A stretch of 39,308 bases of DNA from Thiothrix eikelboomii (GCF_900167255.1 NZ_FUYB01000027.1:1-39308), one strand, 5' to 3'. Positions 8,262 through 20,312 are shown, counted from the stretch's first letter. The notes: generated by a model from the letters alone, not told the origin. Translations and numbers: made by a program.

Positions 8262-8359
8262 ATCGACTAGTTCCTTGTGACACGTCTCAACGTTAAGTCT
8301 CGTCCCATTTCAACGGATTAACTACATCACTGCTATATGAAACAACTTAGGGGAGTTTG

Positions 8360-8617
8360 CTAATGGTCTGCATTGGCAAAGCGAAAAGGAGCTAAGCCCA
8401 TTGCTTGACGCAGCTCATTAACTTCTCCTAAGGCCGTTATATTTTCTGGAGTAGGCTGAAAGTGATAACCGTTATCCCCTTCAAAGGTTTCGTAGTGGTC
8501 GTTTTGTCCGGTCATAATAGTGTCGGGAATTTCACGAAAGGCCAAGCAGTCTTGATCTGGCAAGTTAAGAAGATGTTTACAAAAAGCACAGGCTGGAGGT
8601 AATAAGCAACTCATCAC
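8360..8617 (-). CDS. Hypothetical CxxC-type small protein
   Basis: An 85-residue protein starting at the first of two adjacent ATGs, with AAGGAG about 9 bases upstream. It has CAFCKHLL, then CLAFREIPDTIMTGQNDHYE and GDNGYHFQP. I recall this layout (CxxCxH, CxAFPxxIP, GxNDH, GDNG) from a widespread family of uncharacterised proteins that look like small metal-binding or zinc-ribbon proteins. Function unknown. The neighbour argH is on the same strand, 197 bases downstream of its start side, and is probably a separate unit. Confidence 0.65.
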   Translation of the reverse strand: MMSCLLPPACAFCKHLLNLPDQDCLAFREIPDTIMTGQNDHYETFEGDNGYHFQPTPENITALGEVNELRQAMGLAPFRFANADH

Positions 8618-8741
8618 TAATACTCCTTAAAATATAATTGATCTGCCCCAGTAATAGTAGAAAGTCCGATAGCGGTTGAGGTAGATTTTTACCAACAACT
8701 CGCTTCTTAGGGTGTCTATTTTTGATGGGGGAATCAGACTA

Positions 8742-10163
8742 TTAAGTGCTTACAAGCTTCTTAGCATTCGCAATCTGCAATTTCACCTGATTCGGCGCAG
8801 TGCCTCCCAAATGATCGCGTGCTGCGACTGAGCCTTCCAAGCTTAATACCTCAAATACATCGTGTTCAATAGTATCCGAAAAGCTTTGTAATTCAGCCAA
8901 AGTCATTTCGCTTAAATCCCGCCCTGTCTGCACGCCTAAAGCCACCGCATTGCCGACGACTTCATGCGCATCACGGAAGGGTAAGCCTTTACGCACTAAA
9001 TAATCAGCTAAATCGGTCGCCGTCGAGAAACCTTGCATCGCAGCGCGGCGCATTTTTTCGGGTTTAGTTTGCACATACGGCATCATATCACCGAAAGCCC
9101 GTAAGCAGCCCAACACGGTATCAACCGTATCAAACAGTGGCTCTTTATCTTCTTGGTTATCCTTATTGTAAGCTAATGGTTGGCTTTTCATTAAAGTAAG
9201 CAGACCCATTAGATGCCCAAACACCCGCCCACTTTTACCACGCACTAACTCAGGTACATCGGGGTTTTTCTTCTGCGGCATAATGGATGAACCCGTGCAG
9301 AAGCGATCCGGCAAGCGGATAAAGTCAAATTGTGCCGAAGTCCAGAGAATTAACTCCTCCGAGAAGCGCGATAAGTGCATGAGGAGTAGGGCAGCAACCG
9401 AAGTAAACTCAATCGCAAAATCTCGATCACTGACGGCATCTAACGAGTTGCGAGCAGGGCGTTCAAAGCCTAATAACTCAGCGCTATAATTCCGATCAAT
9501 CGGATAAGTTGTTCCGGCCAAAGCAGCTGCGCCTAAGGGCATAATATTCACCCGCTTACGGCAATCCATTAGGCGCTCATAATCGCGCTCTAGCATTTCA
9601 AACCATGCCAACAGGTGATGCCCAAAGGTAATCGGTTGAGCCACTTGCAAATGGGTAAAGCCGGGGAGGATCGTCTCAGCTTCCCGTTCTGCGACTGCAA
9701 CCAAGCCAGTTTGGAGGCGGCGAATTTCATGCCCAATATGATCAATCTGATCGCGTAGCCATAAGCGGATGTCGGTGGCAACTTGGTCATTGCGTGAGCG
9801 TCCGGTGTGTAGGCGTTTACCCGCAATACCGATTCGATCAGTGAGGCGGGCTTCAATATTCATATGAATATCTTCCAGCGCAATTTGCCAGTCGAAAGCA
9901 CCGGCTTCAATCTCAGCTTCGATCTGATCTAATCCGACTAAAATAGCCTCAAGATCGGGCGTGGATAGAATGCCAACTTTATTCAGCATTCGAGCATGCG
10001 CCCGTGAACCAGCAAGGTCATGGCGGTATAAGCGTTGGTCAAATTGAATAGAGGCAGTAAATTCGGCGACAAAAGCATCGGTCGATTCGGTGAAGCGCCC
10101 ACCCCAAGCTTGGTTTTTGCTGGCAGGTGAAACGTTGGTTTTGCTGTGATTTTGAGCGGTCAT
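8742..10163 (-). CDS. argH: Argininosuccinate lyase
   Basis: A 473-residue enzyme that splits argininosuccinate into arginine and fumarate, the last step of arginine biosynthesis. It has the fumarase/aspartase-superfamily signature [11 protein letters not shown] (residues 290-300, with the mobile loop carrying the catalytic Ser), [11 protein letters not shown] (121-131) and THLQVAQP with His171 in the base position. Length is slightly above the usual ~460 because of a polar N-terminal extension of about 15 residues. It is divergent from algZ, the arrangement also known in Pseudomonas. Confidence 0.96.
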   Translation of the reverse strand: MTAQNHSKTNVSPASKNQAWGGRFTESTDAFVAEFTASIQFDQRLYRHDLAGSRAHARMLNKVGILSTPDLEAILVGLDQIEAEIEAGAFDWQIALEDIHMNIEARLTDRIGIAGKRLHTGRSRNDQVATDIRLWLRDQIDHIGHEIRRLQTGLVAVAEREAETILPGFTHLQVAQPITFGHHLLAWFEMLERDYERLMDCRKRVNIMPLGAAALAGTTYPIDRNYSAELLGFERPARNSLDAVSDRDFAIEFTSVAALLLMHLSRFSEELILWTSAQFDFIRLPDRFCTGSSIMPQKKNPDVPELVRGKSGRVFGHLMGLLTLMKSQPLAYNKDNQEDKEPLFDTVDTVLGCLRAFGDMMPYVQTKPEKMRRAAMQGFSTATDLADYLVRKGLPFRDAHEVVGNAVALGVQTGRDLSEMTLAELQSFSDTIEHDVFEVLSLEGSVAARDHLGGTAPNQVKLQIANAKKLVST

Positions 10164-10408
10164 GGCGCGGTTTCGTTAAGTTTTGAGCAGTTAAGCGGAA
10201 AAGTTTGCAGTTTATTCTTTCCTTGTGGAAGAATCGAGAAAAGCCTTCAGCAATCAGTAAGCCGCTGAGCTATAGTATTGTACATGAAGCTCGATCGCTG
10301 GTTGCGATCTGGGAAATTATAAAAATAACAATTAACTAAATCCTGTCAGATTTTCAAGCCAACCCTCCCTAGGTGTGTTTGAAAAAGGCAAGAGCTAGAA
10401 AGAGTAGA

Positions 10409-11452
10409 ATGTCCTTATCAATGAGCAAGACGCTTGGTTATTTACCTAATATTTGTGGGCCTCAACCCCTACTAAGAATCGTAGCGGCTGCTTTGTTTTT
10501 GGCAACTATTTTAGCCTTAGCTGCAGCAGATAATGTTCACGAGTTCATGGTCAAACTAGGGCTAAATGCCTTCTTTGTGCTATGGGTGACTTTATCCTCT
10601 GTTTTGACACTGTGTTTGATTAATCGTTTTTATACACCACCCTCGAATAAGATCTCTACTTTATTGATCACGACGGTGGTAGTGAGCTTCACTTTACTAG
10701 CTTCAATAATCGGTTTATTTCTGATAAAAAATAATAGCTTAGATGAATTGGGTGGTGGGGTAGCACTGTATTTTCTAAAAAATATTGTGATTAGCTTGGT
10801 GCTAACACTGGTCGTTCTGCGTTATCTGTATGTACAAGGTCAGTGGGAGGCTTCCGTAGAGGCGGATTCGTATGCCAAATACGAGGCTTTGCAATCAAGG
10901 ATGCGTCCACACTTTCTTTTCAATAGTTTAAACACAGTGGCGCATTTAGTGCATAAAGATCCAGTGCAAGCTGAAGAGGCTATTTTGGATTTGGCTGATA
11001 TTATGCGTACCACTTTGGATCGGCGCAATCGGATCAGCTTACAAGAAGAATTGGATGTCACCATGCGTTATTTGCGGATGGAAGGGTTACGTTTAGGCAA
11101 GCGTCGTCTCACCGTGGTCTGGGATATGGATCGCAATACCTTACCGTTTGACATGCAAATTCTGCCACTTATCTTGCAACCCTTGGTTGAGAACGCCATT
11201 TATCATGGGATACAACCACGGAAAGAAGGTGGGACTCTAGGAATTAGCTTATATGATGCAGGTAGCCATTTAGCGGTGTCTGTTACTAATCCGCTGTCAC
11301 CTAGTGGGGCTAGCTCCCATCAAAAGGGTAATCACATTGCCCAAGAAAATATGAAAAACCGACTTCATCTCGCGTATGGAGATCGCGCTAATCTGCAAAT
11401 ACAAAAAACTCCCCAGCAGTACCGCGTCTCCTTTTCCATCCCCAAGGAGTAA
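10409..11452 (+). CDS. algZ: Sensor histidine kinase, LytS/AlgZ (FimS) type
   Basis: A LytS-type membrane sensor. The first ~150 residues hold about four hydrophobic segments (around IVAAALFLATILALA, FFVLWVTLSSVLTLCL, LLITTVVVSFTLLASIIGLF and IVISLVLTLVVLRYL). The kinase part has the conserved MRPHFLFNSLNTVAHL, with the phosphorylatable His at residue 168 from this start, and an ATPase N-box LQPLVENAIYHGI. Like AlgZ it is paired with a LytTR regulator and lies next to argH, as in P. aeruginosa. The frame is open to a GTG at 10373. I prefer ATG 10409, which has AGAAAGAG upstream. The family controls virulence, pili and alginate in pseudomonads. The target here is unknown. Confidence 0.88.
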   Translation: MSLSMSKTLGYLPNICGPQPLLRIVAAALFLATILALAAADNVHEFMVKLGLNAFFVLWVTLSSVLTLCLINRFYTPPSNKISTLLITTVVVSFTLLASIIGLFLIKNNSLDELGGGVALYFLKNIVISLVLTLVVLRYLYVQGQWEASVEADSYAKYEALQSRMRPHFLFNSLNTVAHLVHKDPVQAEEAILDLADIMRTTLDRRNRISLQEELDVTMRYLRMEGLRLGKRRLTVVWDMDRNTLPFDMQILPLILQPLVENAIYHGIQPRKEGGTLGISLYDAGSHLAVSVTNPLSPSGASSHQKGNHIAQENMKNRLHLAYGDRANLQIQKTPQQYRVSFSIPKE

Positions 11453-11457
11453 TAATA

Positions 11458-12204
11458 ATGTCGATTAAGATTTTGGTTGTAGATGACGAAGAATATGCCC
11501 GCGAAAGAATCAAAGGCTTGATTGCTCGTTACGCGGATTACGATGTTTGTGCTGAAGCCGAAAACGGGGCTGAGGCTGTAGTTATGGTGGAGCGTTTCCA
11601 ACCTGATATTGTGTTGATGGATATTACGATGCCCGGCATGGACGGGCTAGAAGCCGCTAGACACATAGCAACGATGGAGATGCCCCCCGCCGTCATATTT
11701 ACCACAGCGTATGGTGAATATGCTTTAGAAGCCTTTTCAACAAAAGCAACAGGGTATCTTATGAAACCGATAAGACAAGAACAATTATTACAAAGTCTGG
11801 AACAAGCCCGCTCGCTTAACCGTGCTCAACGTTTAGAAATGTTAGAGCAACGCACCGGTGGTCAACGTTCATCCCGTAAGCATATCTGCGCTCGGATGCG
11901 TGGCAATCTGGAGTTAATCCCAATTGAAGATGTTGTTTATTTCCAAGCGGATCAAAAATACGTCACAGTTCGCCATAATGGTGGAGAAGTGATTATTGAA
12001 GAATCACTCAAGTCTTTAGAAACTGATCTAGCCGATCGCTTCATTCGCATTCACCGTAATGCTTTAGTTGCGAAAAGCCGGATCACGGGCTTAACCAAGT
12101 CTGATGTAGGTCGTACCCAAATTACCTTAGATAAAGTACGTGACCAATTAGAAGTTAGCCGCCGTCATTTAGCTGAAGTCCGCCGTTTCGTGCGCGGACG
12201 TTAA
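11458..12204 (+). CDS. algR: LytTR response regulator, AlgR type
   Basis: A 248-residue regulator 5 bases after algZ. The receiver domain has the acidic pocket VVDDEEYARER, the phosphoacceptor Asp55 in VLMDITMPGMDG, the switch Thr in FTTAYGEYAL and Lys in YLMKPI. The LytTR DNA-binding domain begins around ICARMRGNLELIPIEDVVYF and includes QKYVTVRH and FIRIHRNALV. AlgR-type regulators bind promoters after phosphorylation by their LytS-type partner. Coupling and spacing make algZ its cognate kinase. Confidence 0.93.
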   Translation: MSIKILVVDDEEYARERIKGLIARYADYDVCAEAENGAEAVVMVERFQPDIVLMDITMPGMDGLEAARHIATMEMPPAVIFTTAYGEYALEAFSTKATGYLMKPIRQEQLLQSLEQARSLNRAQRLEMLEQRTGGQRSSRKHICARMRGNLELIPIEDVVYFQADQKYVTVRHNGGEVIIEESLKSLETDLADRFIRIHRNALVAKSRITGLTKSDVGRTQITLDKVRDQLEVSRRHLAEVRRFVRGR

Positions 12205-12840
12205 TCAATTAAAGGGCGGTGCACTACTGGGTGTGCTGCCCTTATCTTTATCATCTTTGTCTAAGTCTTTGCCTGAGTCTTGATTCTGCACGGTAGTCGA
12301 GCTTTCAAGCTGCATTGCTGATTGACTGTGGTTAATCGCTTGCTCAATTGCGCTTTCTAGATAAGCCCCGTAAAAGTCGGGTGAGTTGTAGCCGACTAAA
12401 CGTTCTGCAATTTCCTGCCCGGTGTGATCCAAAAAGACTAAAGTCGGTGTGATGTCCGCATGGTATTGGTTTGCAAAATCACTGGGTGAAACTTGCTCGC
12501 CTTTAAAATTTAAGAGGGTTTCAGTGTCTGCAATATCGACTGTTCTGATGAAAATACGTGTCGTGTAATCCCCCTTTTTTACCAGCGGTTTTAATTGGTC
12601 TTTTTCTAATTGTCGACAGTAGCCACAATACTCGGCAACGAAAGCGACTAAGACGGGTTGGTGAGATTGTTGCATTAATTGACTTAAATCCTGAAAGTCA
12701 CGCTCTGCTTTTAGGCTCGGCTCTTCCGTAGCAGGCGCAGATAAGCAAGCAAATAAAAGGATTAAGCCTAGTGCAAATGTGTAGCAACTTGGGCTTAAGA
12801 GTTTGTTAAGACAATTTTCTTTCATTCTGGATTCAACCAT
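12205..12840 (-). CDS. Secreted thioredoxin-fold protein (CGYC)
   Basis: A 211-residue protein with an N-terminal signal segment (FALGLILLFACLSAPA) and a thioredoxin fold. FVAEYCGYCRQLEKDQL carries the redox pair CGYC, ITPTLVFLD is the cis-Pro loop, and GYNSPDFYGAYLESAIEQAI follows. The C-terminal ~35 residues are low-complexity and acidic (GKDLDKDDKDKG). Related proteins are the SoxW and DsbE-like periplasmic reductants. It converges with algR, sharing no gap (stop codons adjacent). A start at the internal Met (12825) is equally possible. The substrate is not inferable. Confidence 0.8.
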   Translation of the reverse strand: MVESRMKENCLNKLLSPSCYTFALGLILLFACLSAPATEEPSLKAERDFQDLSQLMQQSHQPVLVAFVAEYCGYCRQLEKDQLKPLVKKGDYTTRIFIRTVDIADTETLLNFKGEQVSPSDFANQYHADITPTLVFLDHTGQEIAERLVGYNSPDFYGAYLESAIEQAINHSQSAMQLESSTTVQNQDSGKDLDKDDKDKGSTPSSAPPFN

Positions 12841-12945
12841 TGCAGCTTTTGCAAATTAGTGGATAATGTCGACATAATTTTCGTAGCAAATTGACTAGAC
12901 CACTCTCAACGGGTAGGCCAGTGGGCTTGGTTTTACGATCAAGAG

Positions 12946-12974
12946 TTGACCGTATATTAGTATGTATTTATACT
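12946..12974 (+). promoter_or_regulatory. Sigma70-type promoter of the ATP synthase operon
   Basis: TTGACC (12946-12951) and TATACT (12969-12974) are separated by exactly 17 bases and lie 46 bases before the atpI start. The gap downstream holds the short inverted repeats TCCCG-T-CGGGA and GGGGA-TAAAT-TCCCC, so the leader may be structured. Confidence 0.65.
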
Positions 12975-13019
12975 CCCGTCGGGATTTGGAAATCAAGGGG
13001 ATAAATTCCCCCTCCTGAG

Positions 13020-13388
13020 ATGCAGATGCGCAACATACTGACCATACAATTCGTTCTGATAGTAGTGTGTGCTGCTATTGCTTTCTACCTACAAGGCGAA
13101 CGGGCGGTGTTGCCTGCACTCTATGGCGGTGCAATTGCTCTAGCTAATACATTTTTATTGTCTCGGCGCATGGGTAAAGTAGGAGGAGACGCCAACTTTG
13201 ACCCAAAACGTAGCATGATGTTGCTATACCTAAGTGCGGTCGGACGCTTCGTTTTCGTTCTAGTTGCTTTAGTGATTGGCTTAGGCCTGTTGAAATTGAC
13301 GCCGATACCACTAATAGGCTCTTTCATTGTGACGCAACTAGGTTATGCTTTCGCGCTCGGTCCTAGCCGTAAGGCGGAACAGGTATGA
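13020..13388 (+). CDS. atpI: ATP synthase subunit I (assembly factor)
   Basis: A 122-residue, four-helix membrane protein (hydrophobic blocks at ILTIQFVLIVVCAAIAFYL, VLPALYGGAIALANTFLL, VGRFVFVLVALVIGLGLL and PLIGSFIVTQLGYAFAL) at the head of the atp operon, as in most proteobacteria. AtpI helps assemble or stabilise the c-ring and is not a subunit of the finished enzyme. No clear ribosome site precedes ATG 13020. The Met two codons later (13026) has GAGATG upstream and is an alternative start. Confidence 0.88.
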   Translation: MQMRNILTIQFVLIVVCAAIAFYLQGERAVLPALYGGAIALANTFLLSRRMGKVGGDANFDPKRSMMLLYLSAVGRFVFVLVALVIGLGLLKLTPIPLIGSFIVTQLGYAFALGPSRKAEQV

Positions 13389-13409
13389 AAGCAGAAACAA
13401 GTTTATTAA

Positions 13410-14288
<879 letters not shown>

Positions 14289-14380
14289 TCAGAATTGATT
14301 AGATTGACCATCTGGCTTTTACAAGTTGTTTAGATTTTTTGATTTTAATTTAACTTTGGTAATTTTTAGGAGACTGGAAA

Positions 14381-14668
14381 ATGAATGCTGAACTGATTGC
14401 AATGATCTATGCATACACCGCTGTAGGTGTTGGCGTGATCCTCGCGGCGGCAGGTTTAGGCTCTGCGATTGGTTGGGGTTTGATTTGCGCGAAAACTTTG
14501 GAAGGTATCGCACGTCAACCTGAACTACGTCCTCAATTAATGACTAATATGTTCATTTTCGCTGGTCTGATGGAGTCATTCCCATTCATTATCTTAGCGT
14601 TCGCTATGTGGTTCTTGTTCGCAAACCCATTCGTTGGTGCTGCTGCTTCTGCTATCGGGGCTATGTAA
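14381..14668 (+). CDS. atpE: F0F1 ATP synthase subunit c
   Basis: A 95-residue hairpin of two membrane helices that forms the rotor ring. The loop is the conserved IARQPEL. The ion-binding carboxylate is Glu65 in [10 protein letters not shown], not Asp as in E. coli. Residue 66 is Ser, as in sodium-driven rings, but position 32 is Trp where those have the sodium-ligand Gln, so proton use is expected. The glycine-rich helix-1 packing motif is only partial (GLGSAIGWG). AGGAG lies 9 bases before the start, giving the strong initiation expected for a multi-copy subunit. Confidence 0.95.
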   Translation: MNAELIAMIYAYTAVGVGVILAAAGLGSAIGWGLICAKTLEGIARQPELRPQLMTNMFIFAGLMESFPFIILAFAMWFLFANPFVGAAASAIGAM

Positions 14669-14735
14669 GCCAAGTATAGTGTGTTGAAACCCCGTGTTAA
14701 CGGTGGCTTTAATTTAAAAGCAGGAGAAAGGTAAC

Positions 14736-15206
14736 GTGAACATTACTCTGACATTGATTGCCCAGGTCTTGGCGTTTTCGATCATGATCTGGTTGGTCAA
14801 CAAGTATATGTGGGGACCTATTAACGAGGTTCTGGATAAGCGTCGCCAGAAAGTTGCTGAAGGTCTTGCCGCTGCTGAGAAAGGTCAGCAAGAGCAAGAA
14901 GCCGCTCGTCAAAAGATGGCTGATGAGCTAAAGCAAGCGAAGGTGGAGGCTGCCGAAATTATTTCCCAAGCGCAAAAGCGTGCTGGCGAAATCGTTGATG
15001 AAGCCAAGAATGCGGCTGTTGAGGAAGCAAACCGCGTCAAAGCGGCTGCTCAAGCTGAATTAGAGCAAGAGGTATCTCGTGCTCGTGAGGGCTTACGTCA
15101 ACAGGTTTCTTCACTGGCTCTGGCTGGTGCTGAGAAAATTCTAGGTAAAGAAATCAATGCTAAAGCCCATGCTAAAGCATTGGATGAGCTGACCGCGCAA
15201 ATTTAA
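14736..15206 (+). CDS. atpF: F0F1 ATP synthase subunit b
   Basis: A 156-residue peripheral-stalk subunit. One N-terminal membrane helix (LTLIAQVLAFSIMIWLVNKYMW, split by polar residues) is followed by a long charged coiled coil rich in Ala, Glu and Lys (from DKRRQKVAEGLAAAEKGQQE onward). It starts at GTG 14736 after CAGGAGAAAGG. The length equals the E. coli subunit, and only one b gene is present, as in non-photosynthetic proteobacteria. Confidence 0.95.
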   Translation: MNITLTLIAQVLAFSIMIWLVNKYMWGPINEVLDKRRQKVAEGLAAAEKGQQEQEAARQKMADELKQAKVEAAEIISQAQKRAGEIVDEAKNAAVEEANRVKAAAQAELEQEVSRAREGLRQQVSSLALAGAEKILGKEINAKAHAKALDELTAQI

Positions 15207-15217
15207 GGTGGTGAACC

Positions 15218-15754
15218 ATGTCTGAATTGACAACCGCTGCCCGTCCTTATGCCAAAGCGGTATTTGAGATGGGGCAGGACGCTGGTACTTTGCCGCAATG
15301 GTCGGCACAGCTAGCAGCTATGTCTGCGGTCGTCGCGGCAGAAGGTTCAGCTTCCTTGCTGAGTCATCCTCGTATGACCAAAGAGCAAAAAGCTCAAGCC
15401 TTTGCTGATATCGCAGGTTCTGCGATTGATGACCAAGGCAGGAATTTGCTTAAGGTCTTAGCAGATAATGATCGTTTCGCATTATTGCCAGAAATTGCGG
15501 TTCTCTTTGAGCAATTCAAAGCAGAAGCAGAAGGGGCGGTTGATGCGGAAATTACCTCTGCGATGGAAATGACTGATGACCAGCAGCAAGCTATTGCTGC
15601 GGCGCTCCAGAAACGCTTAGGACGTGAAGTTAAGTTAGTGACTAAAATTGATCCCGCTTTAATGGGGGGCGCGATTATCCGCGCAGGTGATTTAGTTATT
15701 GACGGCTCTATCCAAAGCAGGCTGAAAGATATGAAGGCGGCTTTGGCACGCTAA
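15218..15754 (+). CDS. atpH: F0F1 ATP synthase subunit delta
   Basis: A 178-residue stator subunit that links the b dimer to the top of the F1 head. It has the family's opening TAARPYAKAVFEMGQD, the helical N-domain, and the C-terminal signature DPALMGGAIIRAGDLVIDGS. It starts 11 bases after atpF, with GGTGG upstream. Confidence 0.95.
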   Translation: MSELTTAARPYAKAVFEMGQDAGTLPQWSAQLAAMSAVVAAEGSASLLSHPRMTKEQKAQAFADIAGSAIDDQGRNLLKVLADNDRFALLPEIAVLFEQFKAEAEGAVDAEITSAMEMTDDQQQAIAAALQKRLGREVKLVTKIDPALMGGAIIRAGDLVIDGSIQSRLKDMKAALAR

Positions 15755-15780
15755 GCCAAGCCTAACTAGAGGAATAGCAC

Positions 15781-17322
15781 ATGCAACTTAACCCAACTGA
15801 AATCAGTGAGCTGATTAAGAAGCGCATTAGCAGCTTCGAGGCGAGCGCTGAAGCACGGACTGAGGGTACTGTTGTCTCTGTAACAGACGGTATCGTGCGC
15901 CTGCATGGTTTAGGCGACGTAATGTCTGGTGAGATGATTGAATTCTCTAATGGCGCATTTGGTCTTGCGCTGAACTTAGAGCGTGATTCTGTCGGCGCGG
16001 TCGTTTTAGGTGATTATAAGGGTATCACTGAGGGCGACACGGTAAAATGTACGGGGCGTATTTTAGAGGTTCCAGTGGGTCGTGGCCTGTTAGGTCGTGT
16101 TGTCGACTCATTAGGCTCGCCCATTGATGGCAAAGGTCCTTTAGAGCATGACGGCTACTCAGCTGTTGAACAAATTGCTCCGGGCGTTATTGATCGTAAA
16201 TCGGTTGACCAACCGCTGCAAACGGGTATCAAAGCTTTAGATGCAATGGTGCCTGTGGGTCGTGGTCAGCGTGAGTTGATTATCGGTGACCGTCAAACTG
16301 GTAAAACTGCAGTCGCGGTTGACACCATCATCAACCAAAAGGGCAAAGACGTAAAATGTATTTACGTTGCGATTGGTCAGAAAGCTTCTACGGTCGCGAA
16401 TGTCGTCCGTAAGCTGGAAGAGCACGGTGCAATGGAGTACACCACTGTAGTCGCAGCGACTGCATCTGACCCTGCGTCTATGCAATACCTTGCGCCTTAC
16501 TCGGGTTGCTCGATGGGCGAATACTTCCGTGATCGGGGTGAAGATGCACTGATTGTATACGATGACTTAACCAAGCAAGCTTGGGCTTATCGTCAAGTAT
16601 CCTTGTTGCTGCGTCGTCCACCGGGTCGTGAAGCTTACCCAGGGGACGTATTCTATCTGCACTCACGCTTATTAGAACGTGCGTCTCGCGTTAACGCCGC
16701 TTATGTTGAAGAGTACACTAAAGGTGCGGTTGTTGGTAAAACAGGTTCTTTGACTGCCTTACCGATCATCGAAACCCAAGCGGGTGACGTGTCTGCCTTC
16801 GTTCCGACCAACGTAATCTCGATTACTGACGGTCAGATCTTCTTGGAAACTGACTTGTTCAACGCGGGTATCCGCCCTGCGATCAACGCAGGTTTGTCGG
16901 TATCACGGGTAGGTGGTTCTGCTCAAACCAAGATCATCAAGAAGCTCGGTGGTGGTGTACGTCTTGACCTCGCTCAGTATCGTGAGTTGGCTGCGTTCTC
17001 GCAGTTTGCCTCTGATCTTGACGAGGGTACACGTAAACAATTAGCACGCGGTCAACGGGTCACTGAGCTGATGAAGCAGCCACAGTTTGCACCCTTATCA
17101 GTTGCTGAAATGGCTTTCTCCTTATTCGCAGCCAATGAAGGCTTCTTGGATGATGTGGATGCGAAGAAAATTGTTGATTTTGAAGCGGCTATGTTGAGTT
17201 ACTTGCGTTCTTCCCAGAAAGAACTTCTGGATAAGATTAATGCAAAAGGTGACTACAACGATGAAATCGCAGGCGCTATGCGTAAGGCTCTTGAAACTTT
17301 CAAGTCCACTAACACTTGGTAA
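15781..17322 (+). CDS. atpA: F0F1 ATP synthase subunit alpha
   Basis: A 513-residue F1 subunit, the standard bacterial length. The nucleotide-binding P-loop is GDRQTGKT, and [14 protein letters not shown] and the hallmark [13 protein letters not shown] are present. Alpha subunits bind nucleotide without catalysing, and form the hexamer with beta. AGAGGAA lies shortly before the start. Codon choice here, as in atpD and atpG, looks more biased than in neighbouring accessory genes, as expected for a highly expressed operon. Confidence 0.98.
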   Translation: MQLNPTEISELIKKRISSFEASAEARTEGTVVSVTDGIVRLHGLGDVMSGEMIEFSNGAFGLALNLERDSVGAVVLGDYKGITEGDTVKCTGRILEVPVGRGLLGRVVDSLGSPIDGKGPLEHDGYSAVEQIAPGVIDRKSVDQPLQTGIKALDAMVPVGRGQRELIIGDRQTGKTAVAVDTIINQKGKDVKCIYVAIGQKASTVANVVRKLEEHGAMEYTTVVAATASDPASMQYLAPYSGCSMGEYFRDRGEDALIVYDDLTKQAWAYRQVSLLLRRPPGREAYPGDVFYLHSRLLERASRVNAAYVEEYTKGAVVGKTGSLTALPIIETQAGDVSAFVPTNVISITDGQIFLETDLFNAGIRPAINAGLSVSRVGGSAQTKIIKKLGGGVRLDLAQYRELAAFSQFASDLDEGTRKQLARGQRVTELMKQPQFAPLSVAEMAFSLFAANEGFLDDVDAKKIVDFEAAMLSYLRSSQKELLDKINAKGDYNDEIAGAMRKALETFKSTNTW

Positions 17323-17337
17323 TGGGAGGTAAGTCCC

Positions 17338-18195
17338 ATGGCAGGTGCTAAAGAAATACGCACACAGATCAAGAGTATTCAAAACACTCGGAAGATCACC
17401 AAAGCGATGGAAATGGTTGCGGCATCAAAGATGCGTCGTGCACAAGACCGCATGAATGCTAGCCGTCCGTATGCCCAAAAAATGCGTGCCGTGGTTGGTC
17501 ACGTAGCGAATGGGCATTTGGAGTATAAGCATCCTTATACGCTTGAACGTCCAACAGTAAAGCGAGTGGGCTACATCATTATCTCCACTGACCGTGGTTT
17601 GTGTGGTGGCTTGAATGTCAACTTGTTTAAGACTGCGCTGCAAGATATTGCTAAATGGAAAGCACAGGGGGTCGAAGTTGATCTGGCTGTGTTTGGTAAT
17701 AAAGCAGCGAATGCGTTCCGCCGTTATGGTTTAGCGGCCCAGAAGACTCATATGGGCGATGCTCCAAAAATTGCGGACATGGTAGGTACGATTAAGGTCA
17801 TGCTCGATGCTTATGCCGAAGGCCGTATTGATCGTCTGTATATGGTGGAAAATGAATTCGTCAATAGCATGACGCAGCGACCACAGGTGACTCAGCTCAT
17901 CCCCATCGCGCCGATTAAAGACGAAGCCATGAGTCACTATTGGGACTATATTTACGAGCCGGAGTCAAAAGGGGTCATTGACGCCTTGATGCAACGCTAT
18001 ATTGAATCCTTGATTTATCAAGGTGTTGTTGAAAACGTTGCTTGTGAAATGGCAGCGCGGATGGTGGCGATGAAGAGCGCCTCTGACAACGCGGGTAAGA
18101 TGATCAATGATTTGAAATTGGTGTACAACAAAGCGCGTCAGGCTGCGATTACGCAGGAGATCTCTGAGATCGTCGGTGGTGCAGCGGCTGTCTAA
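17338..18195 (+). CDS. atpG: F0F1 ATP synthase subunit gamma
   Basis: A 285-residue central shaft subunit. The N-terminal helix has [20 protein letters not shown] and [11 protein letters not shown]. The domain core has the [12 protein letters not shown] signature. The C-terminal helix ends in [20 protein letters not shown], then [10 protein letters not shown]. Gamma rotates inside the alpha3-beta3 ring and joins it to the c-ring. GGGAGGT lies just before the start, 16 bases after atpA. Confidence 0.97.
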   Translation: MAGAKEIRTQIKSIQNTRKITKAMEMVAASKMRRAQDRMNASRPYAQKMRAVVGHVANGHLEYKHPYTLERPTVKRVGYIIISTDRGLCGGLNVNLFKTALQDIAKWKAQGVEVDLAVFGNKAANAFRRYGLAAQKTHMGDAPKIADMVGTIKVMLDAYAEGRIDRLYMVENEFVNSMTQRPQVTQLIPIAPIKDEAMSHYWDYIYEPESKGVIDALMQRYIESLIYQGVVENVACEMAARMVAMKSASDNAGKMINDLKLVYNKARQAAITQEISEIVGGAAAV

Positions 18196-18223
18196 TGCTG
18201 TTTACGGAATTATCATTTTTTAA

Positions 18224-19612
<1,389 letters not shown>

Positions 19613-19621
19613 TAGGAGGGC

Positions 19622-20047
19622 ATGATGGCATCGACAATCCAATTAGACGTAGTAACTGCTGAGCAAAAACTTTTCTCCGGTACGGTCGAAAAGGTGATTG
19701 CTCCGGGTTCGATGGGTGATTTAGGGATTTATCCTAAACACACTCAATTGATCTCGAAGTTACGTGCAGGTGAGCTGAAATACACCACGGCCGAAGGCAC
19801 GACCTCGTTGTTTGTCTCTGGCGGTGTGCTAGAAGTGCAGCCAACTCTAATCACTGTACTCGCGGATACGGGTATGCGTGCAGAAGATTTGGATGCACAA
19901 GCTGCCCAAGATGCAATGAAACGTGCACATGATGCGCTGCAAGGCAAAGATCCTGCTGATCTTGATTACGAAGCGATTCAGGCTGAGCTGGAAGCAGCGA
20001 AGGCACAGATGGAAATGTTGCATCGAATCGGTAAGGTTCGCGGCTAG
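19622..20047 (+). CDS. atpC: F0F1 ATP synthase subunit epsilon
   Basis: A 141-residue subunit that closes the operon. The N-terminal beta sandwich has IQLDVVTAEQKLFSGTVEKV, the typical PGSMGDLGIYPKHTQL and FVSGGVLEVQPTLITVLAD. The C-terminal helical hairpin is rich in Ala, Glu and Gln and could act as the rotary brake. The ribosome site AGGAGGGC precedes two consecutive Met codons (19622 and 19625). A Rho-independent terminator follows 23 bases after the stop. Confidence 0.96.
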   Translation: MMASTIQLDVVTAEQKLFSGTVEKVIAPGSMGDLGIYPKHTQLISKLRAGELKYTTAEGTTSLFVSGGVLEVQPTLITVLADTGMRAEDLDAQAAQDAMKRAHDALQGKDPADLDYEAIQAELEAAKAQMEMLHRIGKVRG

Positions 20048-20070
20048 GTAGCTCCTGTTGTTGTATAAGC

Positions 20071-20098
20071 AAAAAGCCCCAAATGGGGCTTTTTGTTT
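20071..20098 (+). terminator. Rho-independent terminator of the atp operon
   Basis: AAAAAGCCCC and GGGGCTTTTT form a perfect 10-bp stem around AAAT, followed by further T residues. This is the clearest terminator in the window, and it ends the ATP synthase operon. Confidence 0.93.
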
Positions 20099-20126
20099 TT
20101 CTGCTTTTTATATAGAGGAACTGTGA

Positions 20127-20312
20127 ATGTCATCTATTGATGAAATTGTCAGCTTGTTATTAGCACAAAAAGTCAAAGGTTCTTCAGGACAGGTAAGATT
20201 TGATTTGGCAAATTTCGATGCTTATAACCGTGCCTTATTAACTCATCCTGACAGGCTAGATGCAAATCATCGCGTGTTTGCTTATAGGCTCCTATGTCAG
20301 GCTGGTTTATAG
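20127..20312 (+). CDS. Hypothetical 61-residue protein
   Basis: A small ORF with a well-placed ribosome site (GAGGAAC about 8 bases before the ATG), downstream of the atp terminator. The sequence (MSSIDEIVSLLLAQKVKGSS, ...FDAYNRALLTHPDRL...) looks like a soluble helical protein. No domain is recognised. It precedes the methyltransferase gene by 109 bases, but nothing ties the two together. Confidence 0.5.
   Translation: MSSIDEIVSLLLAQKVKGSSGQVRFDLANFDAYNRALLTHPDRLDANHRVFAYRLLCQAGL

Noticed and set aside
14381-14668. Sodium-driven ATP synthase
   Set aside because: The sodium-ligand Gln of helix 1 is Trp here. Ser next to Glu alone is not enough.
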